Assembly: GCA_047614245.1 (NCBI GenBank)
Contig: JBLHIC010000066.1
Span: 1-14,342 of the forward strand
DNA from: Ulvibacter sp047614245
Lineage (GTDB): Bacteria > Bacteroidota > Bacteroidia > Flavobacteriales > Flavobacteriaceae
Length of the DNA: 14,342 nucleotides
Direction of reading: 5' to 3'
The notes beneath the pieces were generated by a model. The model was not told where the DNA came from, did not search any database, and saw only the letters and a program-made list of their open reading frames with translations. The translations under genes and the position numbers were made by a program. Positions 1 to 8,270 of the stretch are shown here, one piece after another (positions within the stretch are counted from its first letter, which is position 1; each line of letters starts with the position of its first letter).

Positions 1-1268
1 TAATTTTTTAAAAATTTTAAGGCCTCAATAGTAGAACCGCCTATCGAAATTTTCAAAAAATACATCCCTGGAGATAACTGATCGCTACTTAACGATATAC
101 GGCCATCTTTAATCATTTCTTGATATTCGGCCACCTTCTGCCCGGAAACAGAAAAAACAGTAAATGTGTGTGTCCCAGAAATTTTTTCAGAAAACTCTAA
201 GTTTATTTTTGAATCTGTAGGGTTTGGATATAGACTAACATAGCTTTCTATAGAAGAATCGTCTATTCCAAGTGTATTTATAATGAATGACTTTGAGGAT
301 GCATTTGCGCAGAAAAAATTGGTTGTTAAAGTTACCGTATATATCCCGTCATCGGCAAATTGGTGGATTGGGTTTTCATCCGTTGAGGATAAACCATCAC
401 CAAAATTCCATAAATAGTTATTGGAGAACATAGAAGTATTGACAAATTGATACTCTCGAATCCCGATACTCGAATATGAATAATTGGCTGCAGGATCATG
501 GGACCCTATGAACCAAGTCGAAAGGTTATCATAAACTACCAAACGAACGGCTTCCCTAATTGTATTGGCTAAAGTGGGAGATAAAGTGGAATTAAAGCTT
601 ACCAAATTCGGGTCTTTTCTAAAAATCGAGGTGTAAAATGTTATAGCTCCAACATAACTACCAATCAACGAAGGATGATATCCGTCAGGCTCATATAAAT
701 CAATGCCCGGATGGTTTACGTGTAAATATCTCCAAACGGCACCAACAGGTGATACTTCAGCCTCATAATTTTCCGCCATAATTAAATGTCGTAATCTAAT
801 CAAATCGTCCATTTCTTCGTAATTGCAAAATGGCGGATAGGTAGGGCAAATAGAAGGCACCCCGTTTAGTTCTCCCCAGGTCAAATAAAATAAAGTCTCC
901 CCACAAGGATTATATTCCTCAATAAGGTCGTTTAATTCATTTGCATAGGGATAGACATTTTCCATCACCCACTGGTCAGAAAATCCAGTTGCTCTACCCG
1001 CCTCCTGCAGGGCAACATAATCCCAGTTTCCTTGCATAATTTTGGCGCTGGTTTGAAGGTCATCCACATGATCTTGCCATGAGACATTAGGAGGTGTATT
1101 ACTGTCGTGAATAACAACATCCCCAGCAGAACTGGCCGCCTGTGATAACAAGTCTGGCAGGTCGTTATAGTAGGTGTAGCTATTTCCAATAAAAAGCACC
1201 CGTTTTGTTTCTTGAGAGAACGAACAAAAACTAACAAATAACAAGAAGAAAATCGTAGTACTCTTCAT
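1..1268 (-). CDS. Secreted SGNH/GDSL-hydrolase-like protein with PKD domain and T9SS sorting domain
   Basis: I translated this frame by hand: 422 residues from ATG at 1268, and the next codon is TA plus one base beyond the window, so it is probably the stop and the gene nearly complete. Residues 1-19 are a signal peptide (hydrophobic core, then FCSFSQ). Residues 22-215 resemble SGNH hydrolases of the DUF4886 type: block I is FIGNSYTYYN with candidate nucleophile Ser30, VALQEAG at 85-91 fits the middle block, and EPDGYHPS at 193-200 gives candidate Asp195 and His198. Residues about 262-332 look like a PKD fold (YLWNFGDG, then YTVTLTT). Residues about 345-422 are a T9SS C-terminal sorting domain (SLYPNPT, then LSPGMYFLKI). 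It is therefore probably exported and released or anchored by the type IX system. The family suggests ester or acetyl-ester hydrolysis, but the substrate is unknown. It is separated from the upstream patatin gene by 101 bp and may have its own promoter. Confidence 0.85.
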   Translation of the reverse strand, partial: MKSTTIFFLLFVSFCSFSQETKRVLFIGNSYTYYNDLPDLLSQAASSAGDVVIHDSNTPPNVSWQDHVDDLQTSAKIMQGNWDYVALQEAGRATGFSDQWVMENVYPYANELNDLIEEYNPCGETLFYLTWGELNGVPSICPTYPPFCNYEEMDDLIRLRHLIMAENYEAEVSPVGAVWRYLHVNHPGIDLYEPDGYHPSLIGSYVGAITFYTSIFRKDPNLVSFNSTLSPTLANTIREAVRLVVYDNLSTWFIGSHDPAANYSYSSIGIREYQFVNTSMFSNNYLWNFGDGLSSTDENPIHQFADDGIYTVTLTTNFFCANASSKSFIINTLGIDDSSIESYVSLYPNPTDSKINLEFSEKISGTHTFTVFSVSGQKVAEYQEMIKDGRISLSSDQLSPGMYFLKISIGGSTIEALKFLKN

Positions 1269-1369
1269 GGTTAAGTTTTATTAATGGTTAGGATGTTAAC
1301 CTAAAGCTATAAAGAATTTATTAGTAATATGGAAAATCTTATAAAGGTTTACTAATTACTTCTAATACT

Positions 1370-2284
1370 CTAGGAATCCAATGCCTTAATTTCGTTCAAT
1401 TCTGAGTTTTTCTGTTTTGCATATTTAAAACCACTTTCCCACCACTGTCTCATTAATTTTTTATCGAAAATCAAGGAATTTGTCGTTAACACAGTGGGCG
1501 TATAATAAAAGTTTATAATTGCATCACTCTTACTAGCTACAAATTTACCGATTCGGATATTCTGTTTTTCAACACGATCCAGCATAAAAGAATGCATATT
1601 TGTAAGTAATGAAAACACATTCCTGGATGGAAGCTTGTTGTAATACATTACTTCTGTTTCTAATATAATTACATCCACTACTGCTGCACCTCTTTTTAAA
1701 GCTTCCTCGATAGGAACCATACTTCCAAATCCGCCGTCCGCATACTCACAGCCTCCCTTTTTTACAAGACTCATAAAAGGAGTATAATTACAGGAAATCC
1801 ATATCCAATCACAAAAATCATCATAGCTAAAATCGTTTATGGACTTATATTCTACTTGATTTAAAGACAAATTAGAGACCGTTACAATCACATCTATTTC
1901 GGAAGATTTCAAGTTGTCAAATTCTTCTGGAGTAAATGTTCTGCGAATTAACTTTCTTAAGTTCCGGCTCTCACCAAAGGTTTTACTTCCCCTTATAAAA
2001 TTCCGAAGTACGCTTAGATGATTAATACCTATTTCCTTTCCGCCATACTTTGTTTTTTTTACTATAAATGGCCGGTGATTAAAAATACTCCGCTGGTTTA
2101 CAGACGTAAAGACATCTCTTATTTTTTCAACCTTCCCAAGTGCAAGATGTGAAATCAACAAACTTCCTGTGGAAGTACCAACAAATAGATCATACTTATA
2201 TCCCAAATCCTCCATTAAATACTGAGCCACACCGCCAGCAAATGCTCCTTTACTCCCACCGCCTGAAATCACTAACGCCCTCAT
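1370..2284 (-). CDS. Patatin-like phospholipase family protein
   Basis: A 304-residue protein with the complete patatin signature. The oxyanion-hole loop is GGGSKG at residues 8-13, the nucleophile elbow is GTSTG with Ser38, and the catalytic aspartate lies in DGG at Asp183. Patatins use a Ser-Asp dyad to hydrolyse acyl esters of phospholipids and other lipids. There is no signal peptide, so the protein is probably cytoplasmic or membrane-peripheral. It resembles the short, single-domain bacterial patatins, without the BamA-like barrel of the PlpD class. The ATG at 2284 overlaps the TGA of the upstream M1 aminopeptidase gene (ATGA), so translation of the two is probably coupled. The oxyanion loop begins only eight residues in, as is usual for the family, which supports this start. 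The physiological lipid is not evident from sequence. Confidence 0.92.
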   Translation of the reverse strand: MRALVISGGGSKGAFAGGVAQYLMEDLGYKYDLFVGTSTGSLLISHLALGKVEKIRDVFTSVNQRSIFNHRPFIVKKTKYGGKEIGINHLSVLRNFIRGSKTFGESRNLRKLIRRTFTPEEFDNLKSSEIDVIVTVSNLSLNQVEYKSINDFSYDDFCDWIWISCNYTPFMSLVKKGGCEYADGGFGSMVPIEEALKRGAAVVDVIILETEVMYYNKLPSRNVFSLLTNMHSFMLDRVEKQNIRIGKFVASKSDAIINFYYTPTVLTTNSLIFDKKLMRQWWESGFKYAKQKNSELNEIKALDS

Positions 2285-4350
2285 TCTAATGTCAATTTAA
2301 TTTTTAAATAAGCCTTTTCTTCTTCGGAATAAGTCTCCATTCCAATAGTAATTTGATTCTTAAAAGTTTCACTTTTTAAGACTGAATCCAATAATTTCCT
2401 TGCGTACTTCTTAAAACGCCAAACAGGATGTACACTTGCATTCACCAAATTGGCTAAAACTGATTCATCCCAAAGCTGAAGTTCATTAAGATACCCAAAG
2501 GCGGTCTCCCTAATTTCGAAACTATACCTTGAAGCTGTATAGGATTTTAATTCACTTTTAAATTTCTCGTCCTCAGCAATTCTGTAAGTTGGATCAACCA
2601 ATGCCAAGATAAGCCATAGTTGACGAACATTCTTATTCTGAAAACCGATGACATCTCGCATCTTGTTCAGATAGATCGATCTACTATCTGGAAATTGTGA
2701 CCAGAGATTATACAAAGCCACTTCTTGAGTGACATAAGATGCATCATCGAGCAATGATTCGTACTCCTCTTTTAAGTCTGTGGGAATAGTTTCCAAAGAC
2801 AGTGCAATTGCTTGTCTTACATAAATATTATTACTTGCAAAGCCATTTTTGTACAATGCAATAGTTTCAGAAATCGGCTCCCCAACAAGTTGATAAACGG
2901 CCTCTTGCCCTATATAATCATTGGGGAAAGTAAGTGCTGTTTTTAATTGAAGTCTTTTCTCAGCGAGGGATAATTTTCCTAATGCCGCAACTTTAAAATA
3001 CTTTTTGACAAATTCGGATTCCATTAGGGACTTGTAAGCCGCCTCTGCTTTAAAAGCTTCCTGGTACATCCAATCTGATTCAAATTGTATTAAATCTTGT
3101 CCGGAGGCTGCTCTAGCTTCATTCAAGAAATCCTCTGTGGTAACATTTTTAAAACGAAACTTCTCCAAATAATTTTCGATGGCGTTTTTAAATGCTTCCT
3201 CCCCTATTTGTGATTTCAAAATATGTAAAGCCCAAGCGCCTTTTTCATAGAAAGTCAAGGAACTTGCCTTCGCATTTAATAAAGATTGCCCCTTCCCTTC
3301 ATCACTTAACACCTTTAATTTCTCGGCCGATTGAAATAATTTCCAATAGTAATATTCCTCACCAAATATTTCTTTTTCAGCTAGTAAAGCGAAATATGTT
3401 GCGAATCCTTCGTGTAACCAATGATGTGTCCCCTCTGTTTCTGTCACTAGGTTTCCAAACCACTGATGCGCAAGTTCATGAGCATTGACATTGATATAAT
3501 TCCGATCTGCAAAACCAATCGAATCGCAAATAAAGGCTTCAGAAAAGAAGGTTGCTGTTGTATTTTCCATCCCAGCATACAAGAAATCACGTACAGGAAC
3601 TTGTTTGTAATTCTGCCAAGGATATGCTATTCCGATTTCAGATTCTAAGAAATCAAAAATTTCTTTTGTGTGTCTATATGTGGGGTCAACCTTAAGTGAA
3701 TCCTTGGCTTCATAATACAATTCAATTGGAATATCCGAATTAGAATAGATTGTATTCTTCTTGAAATCACCAACTGCAAAGGCAACTAAATAGCTGGCCA
3801 TAGGTTGTTGCATATCAAAGCGCGAATGATTTTTATCGCCTTTAAGTTGGGTCGAAACGAGGTGCCCATTGGCAATTACAGTTTTTTCAGAAGGCGCCAC
3901 AATGGTTAAGTCAAATTCAATTTTATCGTTCATATCATCAATGCTAGGCAGCCAATGTGATGTATATTTCCCCTGTCCCTGGGTCCAAATCTGATTCTCG
4001 AAAAAATATAAGGTTTGACTAGGAGTCGCTTCAAAAGAAAAGGAGGCGGTATATTGTCTATTAGCCTCGAACGCGTTGAGCAACCAAATTTTATCTTTCT
4101 CTGCTGAAATTGTTAGACTTTCCAAAGCATTATTTATTATTTTCATTGCCTTAGCATCTAGATAAATAGAATCTGTATTCTTTAGAACATTGAAGGTATA
4201 TGAAGCTGTCCCTTTAACTTTTCTCTCCGAGGAAATAGGTTCAATTTGTGCTGTGACCTTAATAAAATCAACGGTTTCTACCTGTTGGGCTTTCAGCGAA
4301 TGAAATGCCACTACAAGAATTAACAGCAAAAACAAATAACGTTGGTTCAT
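2281..4350 (-). CDS. Exported M1-family zinc aminopeptidase
   Basis: A 689-residue metallopeptidase. Residues 1-22 form a signal peptide (MNQRYLFLLL..., ending LKAQ), so the enzyme acts in the periplasm or outside the cell. The M1 exopeptidase motif is present as AGMEN at 259-263. The zinc site HExxH-(18)-E is HELAH at 291-295 with the third ligand Glu314. The transition-state tyrosine is probably Tyr368 in FYEKGAW. The N-terminal beta-domain covers about 25-215, the thermolysin-like domain about 216-430, and the remainder is a helical domain with HEAT/ARM-like character. M1 enzymes remove N-terminal residues from peptides; the preference cannot be read here. No T9SS sorting domain is visible and there is no lipobox cysteine. 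The gene heads a two-gene operon with the patatin gene (4-bp overlap) and lies downstream of an intrinsic terminator at 4405-4440. Confidence 0.93.
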   Translation of the reverse strand: MNQRYLFLLLILVVAFHSLKAQQVETVDFIKVTAQIEPISSERKVKGTASYTFNVLKNTDSIYLDAKAMKIINNALESLTISAEKDKIWLLNAFEANRQYTASFSFEATPSQTLYFFENQIWTQGQGKYTSHWLPSIDDMNDKIEFDLTIVAPSEKTVIANGHLVSTQLKGDKNHSRFDMQQPMASYLVAFAVGDFKKNTIYSNSDIPIELYYEAKDSLKVDPTYRHTKEIFDFLESEIGIAYPWQNYKQVPVRDFLYAGMENTTATFFSEAFICDSIGFADRNYINVNAHELAHQWFGNLVTETEGTHHWLHEGFATYFALLAEKEIFGEEYYYWKLFQSAEKLKVLSDEGKGQSLLNAKASSLTFYEKGAWALHILKSQIGEEAFKNAIENYLEKFRFKNVTTEDFLNEARAASGQDLIQFESDWMYQEAFKAEAAYKSLMESEFVKKYFKVAALGKLSLAEKRLQLKTALTFPNDYIGQEAVYQLVGEPISETIALYKNGFASNNIYVRQAIALSLETIPTDLKEEYESLLDDASYVTQEVALYNLWSQFPDSRSIYLNKMRDVIGFQNKNVRQLWLILALVDPTYRIAEDEKFKSELKSYTASRYSFEIRETAFGYLNELQLWDESVLANLVNASVHPVWRFKKYARKLLDSVLKSETFKNQITIGMETYSEEEKAYLKIKLTLE

Positions 4351-4404
4351 AGATTCCCTATTAAATAAAGGCTATTGGGTTTTATTAAAACCTTTCCAAA
4401 GTAC

Positions 4405-4440
4405 AAAAAGGTCATTCTTGATATTCAAAAATAACCTTTT
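4405..4440 (-). terminator. Intrinsic terminator of the PNGase F-like gene
   Basis: Read on the minus strand, an 11-bp stem (AAAAGGTTATT / AATGACCTTTT, one G-T wobble) encloses a 13-nt loop and ends in a run of five T. It starts 22 bp after the stop codon of the PNGase F-like gene and precedes the aminopeptidase gene. The A-rich upstream arm means it could also work weakly in the other direction. The stem is AT-rich with only two G-C pairs plus the wobble, so efficiency is uncertain. Confidence 0.6.
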
Positions 4441-4461
4441 AGAATGGTTTGGGGAAAGAGA

Positions 4462-6042
4462 CTATTCCATGATAATTCTTTTTACCCCTGTTCCATAAGA
4501 ATTTTCAATGTTTATAAAATAGATTCCTCTAGAAAGCCTTGTAAGATCAAATTGATGCTCATTTAACTGTTCTGCTGATTCAAAATAGTAGGCTTTAACC
4601 AATTTCCCATCGATAGTATGAATAGTTAAACGAGAGTTAGATTCAGGAAATTTCGTTTTGATATAAAACACCCCAGCCGAAGGATTTGGATATACAGTTA
4701 CATCATAGACTTGCGTGTTATCTACACTTGGCACTCCTAGAATATCTCCATAAGTCAATGGGTTATTACTTTTATTAATAATATGTGTATCTACAAAATA
4801 GATAGGATTATATCCGTCATTACAGTCGGCACAAGTTGTTCCTGTAATACAGCTTGGATTATTGGGGTGGCAATTGTCAACATAGGTTGGATGAAACCGA
4901 TAATCAAGATCAACACTCGCGCCAATATAAGGAGCAAGGTCGTAAGAATGTGGCGGTGAAATTGCACCAGGACACCAACCGGCTCTATTATGGGTCCAAC
5001 TTCCCTGTTGTCCATTACAGCCATCTGGATTCGGGTTACAAACATTCCATAAATTCTGTGTAAAAGTCTGCGTATTATCCACATCTATATAATGGGTTGC
5101 ATTAAAAAATTCTGCCGCATTTGATGTATTGTTGGATCCCCAGGCATGTCCAGAGTTCGAGATTATCAACTTGGAAGCTAACACTCCTGCTGGAATATTC
5201 GCAGTATAAGTTTCCACTGGCTGCAAATTCGATGGGTCTCCAAAACTGTAACTACCATCCCAAACCTCAACAACATTGCTATAATTATAGTCGGGGGTTC
5301 CAGCGGTATAGTCCATATTCAGTGTAAGTTGCCATCCACCTGTTCCCCAAGTGTCAATAAACACACGCATCTCAACTTCCCCTTGTAATAAGGAAAGATA
5401 ATCTGAGACGTCTAATTGATGATTGCAACCAACTCCATATGGAGTAATATATCTTATTATTTGCACCCAATTACCGTCTGGAGCTTTAACGTCAATATGC
5501 GCCCAACGATCCCAATCATCACAACCTCCTGCAATGTTTGGACATTCAACTTCTAAAAAAGCATTTGCTCCGGAGTAAGCACCTACAAATTGTGGAAACG
5601 TATAAGTGCTATAAAACCAGCGGCTATTTGCTCCATTAAATTCGATAATTACATCCTGTAGACTTTCCACAGTCTGTGAAGACGCGCTATCTACAACTTC
5701 AATATTACGTGTAATTGTATTCTCATCACCACTTAATGCTTTTGCAGTTATAATAATTTCATGGGTACCATAAGAATCTGGAGTCCACAAAAGATAATAA
5801 AAACCATCTTCTGCAATCGCAGTATTAACCACACCTCCAATTTCAACGGTAACTTCCTCCATAGTGTCGGGAGTTTCCACCGAGGCGTTTATATAAATAG
5901 GGTATGGCCTTAGGCTTGGCATTTCCAGGGTAAAGCTTTCAGTTAAACGCGTGGATAGTTCCGGAGTTGTCAACGATGCGTTATCTTTGGCTGAAATCTG
6001 AAAACCAAGCATTAAAAGAAATAGAAAGTATATATTTTTCAT
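4462..6042 (-). CDS. PNGase F-like secreted glycoprotein amidase with T9SS sorting domain
   Basis: A 526-residue protein with a signal peptide (about 1-18), an Ig-like beta-domain (about 40-118), a PNGase F-like region (about 128-430) and a T9SS sorting domain (about 448-526, starting VYPNPS). Compared from memory with Elizabethkingia PNGase F, these correspond: TFP...VECPN..GCDDWDRW at 148-180, RYITPYGVG at 197-205, GTPDYNYS at 248-255, AAEFFNATHYIDVDN at 309-323 and NRAGWCPG at 352-359. The catalytic Asp60 equivalent is Asp178 and the Glu206 equivalent is Glu311. The third acidic position, Glu118 in PNGase F, appears as Asp230 in VFIDTW. A Cys-rich insertion (Cys391, 398, 404, 407) replaces a short loop before the last strands. 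PNGase F cleaves the amide bond between asparagine and N-glycans; activity here is inferred. It is probably transcribed alone, with a -7 promoter element upstream and a terminator downstream. Confidence 0.85.
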   Translation of the reverse strand: MKNIYFLFLLMLGFQISAKDNASLTTPELSTRLTESFTLEMPSLRPYPIYINASVETPDTMEEVTVEIGGVVNTAIAEDGFYYLLWTPDSYGTHEIIITAKALSGDENTITRNIEVVDSASSQTVESLQDVIIEFNGANSRWFYSTYTFPQFVGAYSGANAFLEVECPNIAGGCDDWDRWAHIDVKAPDGNWVQIIRYITPYGVGCNHQLDVSDYLSLLQGEVEMRVFIDTWGTGGWQLTLNMDYTAGTPDYNYSNVVEVWDGSYSFGDPSNLQPVETYTANIPAGVLASKLIISNSGHAWGSNNTSNAAEFFNATHYIDVDNTQTFTQNLWNVCNPNPDGCNGQQGSWTHNRAGWCPGAISPPHSYDLAPYIGASVDLDYRFHPTYVDNCHPNNPSCITGTTCADCNDGYNPIYFVDTHIINKSNNPLTYGDILGVPSVDNTQVYDVTVYPNPSAGVFYIKTKFPESNSRLTIHTIDGKLVKAYYFESAEQLNEHQFDLTRLSRGIYFINIENSYGTGVKRIIME

Positions 6043-6075
6043 ACTGTCTTAATATAAATTAGCTAATATTAGAAA

Positions 6076-6083
6076 CAAATATA
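6076..6083 (-). promoter_or_regulatory. Bacteroidota -7 promoter element for the PNGase F-like gene
   Basis: The minus strand reads TATATTTG, a perfect match to the Bacteroidota -7 consensus TAnnTTTG, about 33 bp upstream of the ATG at 6042. No convincing TTG-type -33 element lies at the usual distance, so this rests on one element and its position in the divergent recG intergenic region. Confidence 0.5.
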
Positions 6084-6149
6084 GCTTAAAACAGATCATT
6101 ATGTTTCTTAAAATAGCGCTAAGTCCAAACCAAAGTCTATAAAACTTCT

Positions 6150-8255
6150 ATGAATTCAAGTTTTTTACAAACTCCTATCGATTACTTAAAAGGTGTAGGT
6201 CCTAATAGAGCCAGTTTGCTTAAAAAAGAGCTCGGTATTGATACTTTTCAGGATTTATTGAATCTGTTCCCAAATAGGTACTTAGACCGAACCCAGTTCT
6301 ATAAAATAAGCATATTACCACAAACCAGGGCCGAAATTCAAATAGTTGGAAAAATCACGCATATTAAAACAGTTGAACAGAAAAGAGGAAAACGATTGGT
6401 TGCTACCTTTCAAGATGAAACGGGCAAAATGGAGCTTGTTTGGTTTAGGGGTCAAAAGTGGATTCGAGAGAATTTAAAAATCAACATTCCTTATGTTATC
6501 TTCGGAAAGACAAATTTTTACAACAGTGTTTTTTCTATGCCTCATCCCGAAATGGAATTATTAGAAACTCATGAAAAAAGCATTCGTTCTGCGATGCAAC
6601 CCGTGTATCCATCTACCGAAAAATTATCCAATAGTGGCATCACAAATCGGGTAATCAATGGCCTCATGCAACAACTGTTTTTAGAGTCCAAAAATGGCTT
6701 CGAAGAGAGCCTTTCAAAACACCTCTTAGACAGCCTTAAATTAATATCGAAAAGTGATGCACTTTTTAACATCCATTTTCCAAAAAATCAGGAGCTTTTA
6801 GCACGCGCACAATACCGTTTAAAATTTGAAGAATTTTTCTTTATACAAGTGCAATTAGTTCGAAAAAACCTTCTTCATAAAACAAAAATAAAAGGGTATC
6901 CATTTCAGAAAATAGGGGAGAACTTTAATAGTTTTTATCATGATCATCTACCCTTCGAATTAACCGATGCACAAAAACGAGTTATCAAGGAAATAAGAAA
7001 TGATTTAGGCAGCAATGCACAAATGAATCGTCTACTCCAGGGAGACGTTGGAAGTGGAAAGACTATAGTTGCACTAACATCAATGTTAATAGCTATTGAT
7101 AATGGTTTTCAAGCTTGCCTAATGGCTCCGACTGCTATTTTGTCAGTCCAACACTATAATGGCTTATCTAATTTATGTAAAACTCTTAAACTCAGTATTT
7201 CATTATTACAAGGTTCAACTAAAGCTTCAGAAAGAAGAGAAATCCATGAAAAGCTCGAAAACGGCTCTCTAGATATACTTATTGGCACCCATGCATTGCT
7301 TGAAGATAAGGTAAAATTTAAGAATTTAGGACTCGCAATTATTGACGAACAACACCGTTTTGGGGTCGCACAAAGAAGTAAATTATGGTATAAAAACACC
7401 TACCCGCCTCACGTTCTTGTGATGACGGCCACCCCTATTCCACGCACCCTCGCCATGAGTGTTTATGGTGACCTAGATATTAGTATAATTGATGAACTTC
7501 CGCCGGGTAGAAAAAGCATTAAAACTGTACATCGTTTTGACGCAAATAGACTGAAGGTTTTTAGGTTTATTAGAGACGAAATTTCAAAGGGTCGACAGGT
7601 GTATATTGTGTACCCATTAATACAAGAAAGCGAGACCTTAGATTACAAGGATTTGATGGATGGATATGAAAGTATTGTGCGTGAATTTCCGTTGCCAAAA
7701 TATCAAGTATCTATCGTACACGGAAAAATGAAACCCGCGGATAAGGAGATTGAAATGAATCGATTTATTAAAGGCGAAACACAAATAATGGTTGCAACCA
7801 CTGTTATCGAAGTTGGGGTAGATGTACCTAATGCGAGTGTCATGGTTATTGAAAGTGCCGAGCGATTTGGTCTATCTCAATTGCATCAGCTTCGAGGGCG
7901 AGTTGGGCGAGGTGGTGAACAGAGCTATTGTATTTTAATGACAAGTCATAAGCTTTCTGCTGATGCTAAGACAAGACTGGAAACTATGGTCCGCACCGGT
8001 GATGGCTTTGAAATTGCTGAAGTTGATCTAAAACTAAGAGGACCTGGGGATTTGATGGGGACACAGCAGAGTGGTGTTCTAAACCTTCGGATAGCCGATA
8101 TTATAAAAGACTCGGAGATTTTAAAGACCGCACGTGATTATGCAATTCAGGTTTTAAAACAAGACCCGAACCTTTCCGAAGCAAGCAATCTACCGATTAA
8201 GAGCACATTATCCCAGCTTATGAAATACAAAAACATATGGAACTATATTTCCTGA
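6150..8255 (+). CDS. recG: ATP-dependent DNA helicase RecG
   Basis: A 701-residue superfamily 2 helicase of normal RecG length (about 690-700). RecG reverses stalled replication forks and branch-migrates Holliday junctions in the cytoplasm. The N-terminal wedge with its OB fold covers about 1-200 and opens with the typical PIDYLKGVGPNRASLL. Walker A is GDVGSGKT at 298-305, the DExH box is DEQH at 399-402 (IIDEQHRFGV), and motif III is MTATPIPRT. The second RecA-like domain carries VATTVIEVGVDVPNA and the motif VI region QLRGRVGRG. RecG's C-terminal element follows (LKLRGPGDLMGTQQSG). It stands alone on the plus strand, divergent from the PNGase F-like gene and convergent with the serine hydrolase, only 15 bp from that gene's stop. 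No Shine-Dalgarno is visible, as is usual in this phylum. Confidence 0.98.
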   Translation: MNSSFLQTPIDYLKGVGPNRASLLKKELGIDTFQDLLNLFPNRYLDRTQFYKISILPQTRAEIQIVGKITHIKTVEQKRGKRLVATFQDETGKMELVWFRGQKWIRENLKINIPYVIFGKTNFYNSVFSMPHPEMELLETHEKSIRSAMQPVYPSTEKLSNSGITNRVINGLMQQLFLESKNGFEESLSKHLLDSLKLISKSDALFNIHFPKNQELLARAQYRLKFEEFFFIQVQLVRKNLLHKTKIKGYPFQKIGENFNSFYHDHLPFELTDAQKRVIKEIRNDLGSNAQMNRLLQGDVGSGKTIVALTSMLIAIDNGFQACLMAPTAILSVQHYNGLSNLCKTLKLSISLLQGSTKASERREIHEKLENGSLDILIGTHALLEDKVKFKNLGLAIIDEQHRFGVAQRSKLWYKNTYPPHVLVMTATPIPRTLAMSVYGDLDISIIDELPPGRKSIKTVHRFDANRLKVFRFIRDEISKGRQVYIVYPLIQESETLDYKDLMDGYESIVREFPLPKYQVSIVHGKMKPADKEIEMNRFIKGETQIMVATTVIEVGVDVPNASVMVIESAERFGLSQLHQLRGRVGRGGEQSYCILMTSHKLSADAKTRLETMVRTGDGFEIAEVDLKLRGPGDLMGTQQSGVLNLRIADIIKDSEILKTARDYAIQVLKQDPNLSEASNLPIKSTLSQLMKYKNIWNYIS

Positions 8256-8270
8256 TTTAAATTTTCGGCA

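Noticed and set aside
965..1237. A 90-codon open frame on the minus strand
   Set aside because: It lies in another frame of the SGNH-like gene, which has a signal peptide, family motifs and sorting domain.
4426..4433. TATTTTTG on the minus strand as a -7 promoter element for the aminopeptidase
   Set aside because: It matches TAnnTTTG but lies within the stem and loop of the terminator and has no -33 element, so it is not counted as a promoter.
6100..6107. TATGTTTC as a -7 element for recG
   Set aside because: One mismatch to TAnnTTTG, no -33 element, and such matches are frequent in AT-rich spacers.
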